Positions 19,976 to 28,900 of a stretch of 34,867 bases of DNA are shown here, piece after piece. Position 1 is the stretch's first letter. Each line of letters begins with the position of its first letter. Position numbers and translations under genes: made by a program. Location: NCBI GenBank assembly GCA_026387555.1, contig JAPLLM010000003.1:1935-36801 (forward strand). Direction: 5' to 3'. The stretch is from Candidatus Omnitrophota bacterium. GTDB taxonomy: Bacteria > Omnitrophota > Gorgyraeia > Gygaellales > Profunditerraquicolaceae. The notes below the pieces were generated by a model. The model saw nothing but the letters and a program-made list of their open reading frames with translations, ran no database searches and was not told the origin of the DNA.

Positions 19976-22900
19976 AAATCATCGCATATTTCCAATGCTT
20001 TTGTAGATTTTCTGTTGTAAATGTTTTCTCAAACTTAGTTCGATAATATTGTGCCAATTCCAGAGAGAATTCTTCAATTGTCAATAAGGTAAAAAGGTAA
20101 AATGGACTGTTATGTGCATTTAATAATCTTTGAGATGCCAAGTTAATATCTTCTGTCATATCTGAAAAATCAACTAAAATCCAGCATCCCGCAGATGTCA
20201 TCATTGTATCAATCAGGATATTATCCGTATCCCAGTTAAAATACCCATGTTGCCAAATTTGCTCCTGTACTCCAAATGCCTCGTCTATCAGAATCCTTCC
20301 CAGAGCCGTGTTGCCGTGCGCCACAGCCAACCGCAAAGCGCCCTCTAGGGAAATTACGCCGTATTGCTGACTAAAAGCTGGTCCGCAATATAACTTTGCC
20401 CCCCTAACTCCGCGGAATCCTGGATAAAAATGTACATCTCCTATAAGACCTTTTAATTTCTGAGCCATGGTTACAACTTCCTGCATACTAAGCGCTGGTC
20501 GGGATAGAATACGAGTAACTATATTTTCAAACGCGGTCCGGAGCGTTTTTCTTTGTTGAATCATCTTTAATATCCGGAATATCATATTGATAGAAATAAC
20601 TTTTCTTACCAAGCTCTCAATAACCTTCTTAAATAAAGAGCTGCGTATCTGAACATTGGTGTGAATAGGCGTATTTACATTTTTATTCTGAACAGTGTTA
20701 AGGTAATGACGCTTAGGAATTTTAACCACCCTACTGGGATCTCTCCAATCTAGATAGGAACCCATGTTTTTACCGTCGCGGATAAATACAAGAGGAGATG
20801 TTCCTTGCTTAATTAAATTTTGCTGTTGGCGGAATTGCCACAGAAAATTTCGTTGACGAACCAATCCCCAAACCATTCGCAAGGCCTCCCCGCAACGACT
20901 GCCTTCTCTTTGACTAATCTTAAAAATCACTGGCGCCTCTATCAATCTAGCACCAATAACATCCGCCCGACCGAGTAGATTTGTATCAAATGAGGTCCAG
21001 TAATCAAAAGCATTATCCCAAATTCCATCTATAGTAACCGGGAGGATTTTGTCAAGAATGTCACGCGAAAACGCCTTAAAAGGACACTGGGTATCTGTTA
21101 ATGCTGAAAGCCTGGGCAAACAACTACGCACAATCCAATTATAGCTATATGAACCAATATTCCGCTTTAGCCCCCGTTGTAATATCGAACCTGGGGCAAA
21201 CTTTGAAGCAACCCCAACATTATTTGATGATTCCATGGTAGGACGTAAAATAATACCCTCTAATGCCAAATCTATGGCTGGCCGAATATGACCATAAATC
21301 ACGTAGTCTGCGCCACCCTTGATAGCATGGGCCATCCCATATGTGGCACCCGGCCCAAACCTGCCTCCTAGGCGATTGCAAGTCTCCCATGGTATTTCCA
21401 AGAATTTCAACTGCCCTTTGACTGCGTACGATAAACATTCCTGCTTAATTTTATCCTGCCATAATTCTGCAGGGGTATTTCTATAACTTTCTTCATGGAC
21501 AACAATCAATTCCCATTTTACATTCGGATTAAATCCATAAAGATCCTCCAGTTGTTCAAGACGCGTTCTGAGATATTCACTGCGCGCGTGATCCTCGGGG
21601 CGAGAAAGGACCATAACTGTGCTGATTTTGGTTAACACTGCTATACGACTAACCTGACGGTATGATTCAAACAATAGTTTGGCTTCCGGTTGCTGAGAAA
21701 ATACTGTTCCTAGCATACTCAAAATGGCAACGCCGCTTTCTTTTAATGATAAAGCTAACGCCATACGTAATAAAATAAACCTTTCCCTTACGGCAAGGTT
21801 ATTACTTCTGTCTGTGCTCAAAACCGCCCGACAGAAATCAAGCAATTTATCTGATTGTTTTGTTTTAACAATCTGCTGAAGAAGGCGTTCTTGGTACTCA
21901 AAACTGTCTTTAGCAATAACCCTAACCTTATTCTCTTCACATATTTCAACAGTGGCTATTTGGAGTAGCAGCACTTGTGAACGCGTTGCCGCTTTCCATT
22001 CATCAAGCAACTTACGCTGCCGCCAAATTCGGATGAAAAACTTGAGTGATAGCCAAGGGCTGACCACAGATAATCGCGGAGAATGATGCATACAGCTGGG
22101 CACTTCCCCAACGCGATAACCGCGCACTTTAGCTCGAGAAATCCATAAGTCGCTAGATGTGTAAAAATAATCGAAACCTTTTTCAAAATCGCCCTGAGCA
22201 GATACAGGAAGAATGGTATCAATCATTTCAGGCTTTACGCCTTTAAGCGCATTATGGGTATCCAGGATATGTCCGACAGGCAGGACGGTACGGATAAAAC
22301 GGTTCAGCACTATGCTGTACCAATAATACAGCCTGCCCATATGTAATACGCGTCCCTTTACACGGTTAGAACCAATGACAAGGTCTAGAGAACCTTCCAT
22401 AAGTGGTTTTATAATATTCCCCTCCAAGCCGACATGAGTATCTAAGTCAACGTTGGTGTAAATAACAATACCTGCGCCCAACTGCACAGCTTTGCGCATA
22501 CCGTATAAAACTCCAGACCCCTGGCAACCCTGAATTTGTTCTTTTAAGCTTTGATCGACTTCAAAAACGCATATCCGGCCAGATTTTAGTTCCGCTGTGA
22601 ATTCTTTCCGCAAAATCCCGAGCATTAAATCTGTAGTTTTAAAACTATTTAATGATGATGTGTATTTGCGGTCATCGCCATCTTGTACATAAATTAGTTG
22701 CCAATCTAAAAGCGGATTAACGCTAAAAAGTTCCTGCAACTGAAGAATCTTATTACGCATGGCATCTTCAGCTCCCTCAAACTCAGATTTCTTTTGAATC
22801 GACAGTTGATGTCCATAAACCGATATAACCGTAGCGACTTTAACCGGAGTGCGTATACGATAAAAACTAAGATAAGAATTAACCATGAGCTTAGCCTCAG

Positions 22901-25900
22901 CTATCATCTGAGGCTCCATACGGCAATCCTTAATAAGTCGTTCTAAGAAATCAGCTACAGTAGCAGCGTCTTTCCGTTTCAGAACGGCTGAACAGACTGT
23001 GGCGATTAATTGCAATCTTTCATTAGCAGGTAGAATAACGTTGATACTTTTATCGCGGTATAGAGGTAGCCCCAGAATGTCTCTCAACAAGACAAATACA
23101 TCTTCTTGCTTGGCGTCCTGAAAGATATTTCGCAATTTTTCTTGGCGTAGTAATTCATCTCGGATAGTCAATATTGTTACCAGCGGACTAGTTAAGGGTA
23201 CTGAAGACCTGACGCATGTTATGCCAACTGCAACTAATACCAATACACTGGAAATAAAGTAGGGGTCAACAAAGGGTAATATCGATAAAACATTGTTGCT
23301 ACTTCTATTCTCTGTATTCGCTCGTACCGCCGCGCCGACAGCTTTCTGAAATTTAAGAAGAACACCATTAATTGACAATTTTAACTTTTCAGTTGAACCG
23401 TTATTGTCGATTACTTGATTCGACATGCTCAAAAATTTTCGCTCAGAAGGAAATCCGGGGTTCTTGGCAAATCTCTTCTCTGCTAACTGTTTAGTCATGC
23501 CAAATTTACTAAATCTTGCTAACACGGTTTCCTTGCGTGCCGTTTCATTTCTACGTATATACCAAACCTCATCCCACAACGAGCTCAAGCCAAGTATATG
23601 GTTAAAAGCACAATCGACAATAATTAATCGGTTCCCCTGAACAAGTGCGCCTCGAATCTCCTCTAATACAATCTTTGCTATCGCAGGAATAAATATGCGT
23701 CTGAACTTTCTGTCTATGCGCATCACCAATATTTGCTTACCACCGATACCGCTTACTACTTCAGAGCACTGCTTAAAGGCAGAGCGCATTATTTCACGAT
23801 ATCTTGGGTTTTTGGGGAATTCGTGTTCGGTGTCAATTACGCGATAATTTAACGAAACCAGATAACTTGCTACTGTGGACTTTCCGCTTGCCGGATATCC
23901 CATCAATGCGATAATTTTTGCGCCTTTTTTATTTTTTAAAGCCAATAATTCTTTCATTTCACTAGACTGGGAATTACTGGTTACAAATGTCTTTATCCAT
24001 AATGCCACCGCGCCAACAGCTATACCTACAATCATTACTGCAGTCATAAGAAAATCGCCCAACACCATTCCCATCACCGCATTGCCTGACTTACCGTCAT
24101 TCTTCACCACGGTCGCCGCCGCGCCGGTATTCTTAAGCATAAATGGCTGCTCTCCCAACGCAATACCAAGCTCCCTATCTTCCTTAAGTTTCTCTAAGAT
24201 TGTGTTTACGATTTGTTCATGAATCAAGCACTTTATCCCGCAAGTTTTACAGATTTCCGGATCGTGCTTAATTTCTTTGCTTCTTTCTAATACTGCTTCT
24301 ACCGAGGCTTGCGAAAAATCTCCGACCTCAAAGTCTCCACGCCATGCATTCAAGGGATGCTCAAGGTAATCGCATAAAAATCCTACCCCAAAAGGATTGA
24401 CCACCATTTTGGACATCCGGATTTGGCAGGTCTTTGCCCTCGGCATACCGGTCAGGAATTTCTCATCGCCTCTTAAATCGTTCTCGGTCATTCCTCTCAA
24501 ATCTAAGCCCATCTTCATTTGTTTATTATAATTATATTTACCGCTCCGGGCATTCTCCTGCATAATAACAATCTGTCGCAAAATCTCTGCAATCTCCACT
24601 GGATTAAATGACCTGACAATCGCGCCCATATCAACTCTCACGGCAAGAAAATCGACGCCTAAATTATATGCCCAATCCGCGGCTTTCAGGATATCCCGAT
24701 AATTAGATGGTTCGGGGATCACTAAGTAAGTCAGACCGATTTCGACTTTAAAACCCGTTTCCCTCTTCCTCGTTACCAGTTCTCTGATATTGTTTTCTAC
24801 CCTCTTAAAGTTAAATTCTGGTTTAATTGGCCGGTGGACACTGCGGAACATTTCTTCGCCAATTGCAGATATACTAAATCTTACCCATCCGCTTTCTAAA
24901 GCAACTTCACGTGCCCGGCCAGCCAGAAGCTGACCGTTGGTGTATAATTTAGTACGCAGGCCCAGCCTGTTTGCTTCATCTAATATATGCCAGGCAATAT
25001 CTGTAGTAAGCGGCTCCAATCCCCCGGAAACCCAAATTTGTTCTGTCCCGCCCTTAGCAAATTCCCTGACCAGCTCTCTGGCTTTTTCGGCGGTCAAAGG
25101 TTTTCTGCCATTCCTGCTATCTTGATAACGGAAAGGACAATCTTTGTTGTGGTTGGTATAACAATATACGCATTTATAGGGACACCATGTGCCCGGATGA
25201 AACTCTGCAAGAAGTGGATAGACAACGGTTTTCTCATCAAAAATCCCCTCTAAACTCTTGCAGTGCTGCAACTGGAATTCGATCTCCCCTGCCACGCCGG
25301 CAAATTCGCTGTTATTGATCAACATCTGATGCAGCCCAGACACAGAGCGCAACATTCTATACGCCCGCAATAACTCACTGACTGAAAGATTGTTTCTTCT
25401 GCAGATCTCTTCGCTCTTGGCAACCGGAACCAATAATAAGGAACTAAGAACAGCGGCGGTATTCTTCAAATCTGGGGCTGAAATCTCATTACCTGATTTC
25501 GTAATCAGGCCTTCCAGGATCGGCGCAGCTTTTTCCGGGTCATTTTTCAGGAGTCCGGCGAGGTCACTGAGCGCCTGCGGCCCTTCAAATAAGAACTTTC
25601 TCTTGGTTGGATTAAACGGTCCTTCCGCAATAACTAGGACACGATTAGGGGAGGTATTCAGGAAGCGAAAACGATGTGCGGAAAAATTAATGGCCTTATC
25701 CCCTGCTTTCAATGAAACCGTGTACCGTTCCTTGGCGTGCTTATCCGCGAATACTGCCTCGCACTCGCCTTCTAAAAGCATGACCATATCCAACAACGGA
25801 CGCTCATCAGACCCTGCTTTATCCCAACTTAAGGAATTAACGGGTGGCTCTAAATGCAGGTACTCACCTTCACCGGATCTATCCTGCGGAGTCTTTAAGC

Positions 25901-28900
25901 CTGCGCCTAATGGGTTAGAAGGAACAAGGATGGGTTTCATCGCCTTATACTTCGGGTCATTCTGCCATAAATTGCTAGGGATAGCCGCAATTAACTCGCC
26001 GCCTTCTCTTATTACGTTAATATCATTAAGTAAGTCGAGTTTTTCTGCCAAGGTTTGCGCTTTTTTATCGATTATTCTATTTTTGCTGGCAAAAATCGTA
26101 AAGACAGCACCCACGCTTGACGCTTGCAGGGTATACGGAACGTACAAAGCCGCAATTCTTCCTTTCTCCAACGAAACCTTCTTGCCGGCAAACGTCAGCT
26201 CAACATCCCCATTTTCAATAACTATAATATTTTCAATACTATCTTCTTTCTGTTGATAGCATTCTCCTTGCCTGCTGAACGCTCTCGTTGAAATTGTGAT
26301 TGTCTGGCCGACTTCGTCGAATGATGCGACACTGCCTGACCTCATAATGATAGCAAGACGATCCCCTCTGCTATTCCGTACTTCCTCCATTATTCCCAGT
26401 GCAAAAATTCCTAACCCAGCTAAAAGTATATCTGCAGCCGGTTCGCCGGTAGAAATGAAAGGAATAACGAGGCCCATTGTCGCATTGCTTGACTTAGCTT
26501 TATTTGTTGCCCTGGCCGTCACCGCTACGCCGAACTTCTTCGCAATAACCGTAACCAGTTCCCCTCTTCCTCCAGCCTCTATTTGTTTTTTATTTTGGAT
26601 TACGCGTTGGAAATCTGCATCCGAAATCAGGCCATGTTCATGCTCTACGGCAACCCAGCGTTCATTAAATTTAGTTTCCAAATGCACTATCTCAAATCCG
26701 CTTTTCTCAAAAAGCATTCTTAATGTTTTCGGAGAGAAGTAATAGAAGTGGCCTATTTTAATATCGGAAAATTCCCTACCCTGGATTCTTCCTACTTCGC
26801 TATCCAAATTAGGCAATCTGGTTATGTACAACAGTCCACCATCCTTTAAAACCCGGCGCGACTCAGCTAATTCTGCGCTTGGGGCCAAAAGATGCTCTAA
26901 TGTTGCAAAATAACCCAATAAATCCAGCGAATTGCTTTCAAAGTTACGTTGGTGCAATGTTCCGTGAAAGGCCTTAAGGCCGTCCCGTGTTAACAATCCT
27001 ACCGCTTCCCTTGAAGTATCAATGCCTTCAACATCGAAGCCAAGTTTAGCTGCAGCTTTAAGATGATGTCCAGGGAAACCGCAACCGACATCCGCCATTT
27101 TCACTTTTTTGACATCGCCTAAATAGCGAGAAATAAATTCTATCTCCTGTGCTGCAGCGGCTTCCCTTTCAGGGCTAAGTTGATAGAAACCAGGCTCCCA
27201 TTCTATAACCCTAGGATTACGCACATAAACCAAGCCACAATTCCCGCACCTTACGATTATATCCTTTCTATCCGCCCGATAGCCATGTCCCGGAATCTTT
27301 ATTTTTCCGAGAGGAATATTCTCATCCTTTGCCAGAATTATCGGACCTACCCTAAATAATTCTATCTGCCTACCAGACCCACAAAGATTACAACATGTAA
27401 TTTCCGCTTCCGCCGAAACCTGCGGTTGCCCTACTTCTCTGAGCCCGTTAGCGATTAAATCCGGAGTTATGTTTTTGAATTCTTCGTTTTTGATTAAAAC
27501 AGTGTACCCGCTCATTTCCGGCACTCCCCAGCCATTAGTATAGAAACTATCAGGTGCCCTTTTCACGCGCGGATAGATAAATACAACAAACTCTCCGGAC
27601 GGCATTTTCTTCAATAAGATATCCAGCATATCCGGCTTAAAGCCCATCCGGATAAACTCTTCTACTTTATTTCTGGTAAGCGCCTTTACCTCTTGGCTCA
27701 CTTTGCCTCTAAGTAGTGTGTTATCCACCGGCCAGGATGGCACTCTACCTATACTCACCGCTCCCCTTTGCTCTTTAACTTCTACGGGTTGAGCTTCAAT
27801 GCTAAACCTATTCAGGCAACCTTGGAAATGGAAATGTTCTGGGATACTTCTGGCGGGACCGTTAAGGAACAGGCTTACTCCCGGAGCTTCAGCCACGAAA
27901 TCAAAAGCAACATTTAATACCTCTTCATCCCCCACAGTCTTGGTTTCTTCCCCGGTATGCCTTTTTGCCGCTAAGACAAAGCCGTGTTCCCTTGTCCAAG
28001 TAAAAGGATTTATAAGAATCCTATAATCACGCCAAGAGAATCCTCTCTGAGCCAGCGGCATAAATTGCGGGCACAGGTTACACCTCGTCCCACTCTCCCC
28101 GCCTATCTCTTTTATATCCAAAGCCAGACGCTTGATTAATAGTGGGAGGATATATATCCCATATTTTCTGGTGTATGTTAATGGGTGTAAGAGCATATCG
28201 GCGGCATTCTTTGGCTCTGCTGATAAACTTACTCCTTGTTGATAATGTTTGGGGTCGCGGTGGGCACAATAAGCCGCCTCAAACGGATCTACCTTCTTTG
28301 TCTCTATCCCCTTTATTCTGGCATCGACAAATCCCACTTTGCGCTGCTGCCAAGAAATGGCCTTGATTATATCCGTCATAGTGTATACTCTCAACCAGCG
28401 CAAGGATAATAACAGTAATCCTGCTGTAAAAGGATCAAAAGCACCAGAAATTTTATGATGCCACGCTACCTGTTCGGGTGCATATTTTAGATAGTTTTTC
28501 AGCACTAAGATTGTTGCTAATACTATAACTACTGCTAGTATCGCTGTACCAGGGAAGGAAATTAATGAATTGCAATTTACATCTGTGGATGGTTTATTTT
28601 CTGATGCAGGTTTTGTTGCGGGACTAGACTGTACATTCGGCGGCGCCTGCGACTGCTGCTGACTGGCTAACTCCCTAATTTTCTGTTGAGCGTTTTCGGG
28701 GGTAAAAGAAGAGACAAAAAGTATGGAATTAGTAAGATCCAAAGAATGGAAATAATAATTTATTGTTCGACCGGTAGTTAGAGGTTCGAATGCCGTATAA
28801 GAATCAGGACAAATTTCACTTTCGCTTTTTTCTAAACCATCTTCTTTTTCTCTGGCAAGATCTAAGCTTAAACTTATCACAATACTAGCCAATATGGGAT

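Noticed and set aside
24060..24140. Linker DNA as a palindromic mobile element
   Set aside because: Only a 5-bp inverted repeat (ACCGT...ACGGT) is visible in one copy, and it is not kept in the copy at 16.9 kb; I see no terminal repeats or target duplications.
25390..26256. 288-codon plus-strand ORF
   Set aside because: It lies fully antisense to the cupin-like and adjoining coding sequence of ORF-2, has no recognisable motif and is rich in Ser, Leu and Phe, as expected for a shadow frame.
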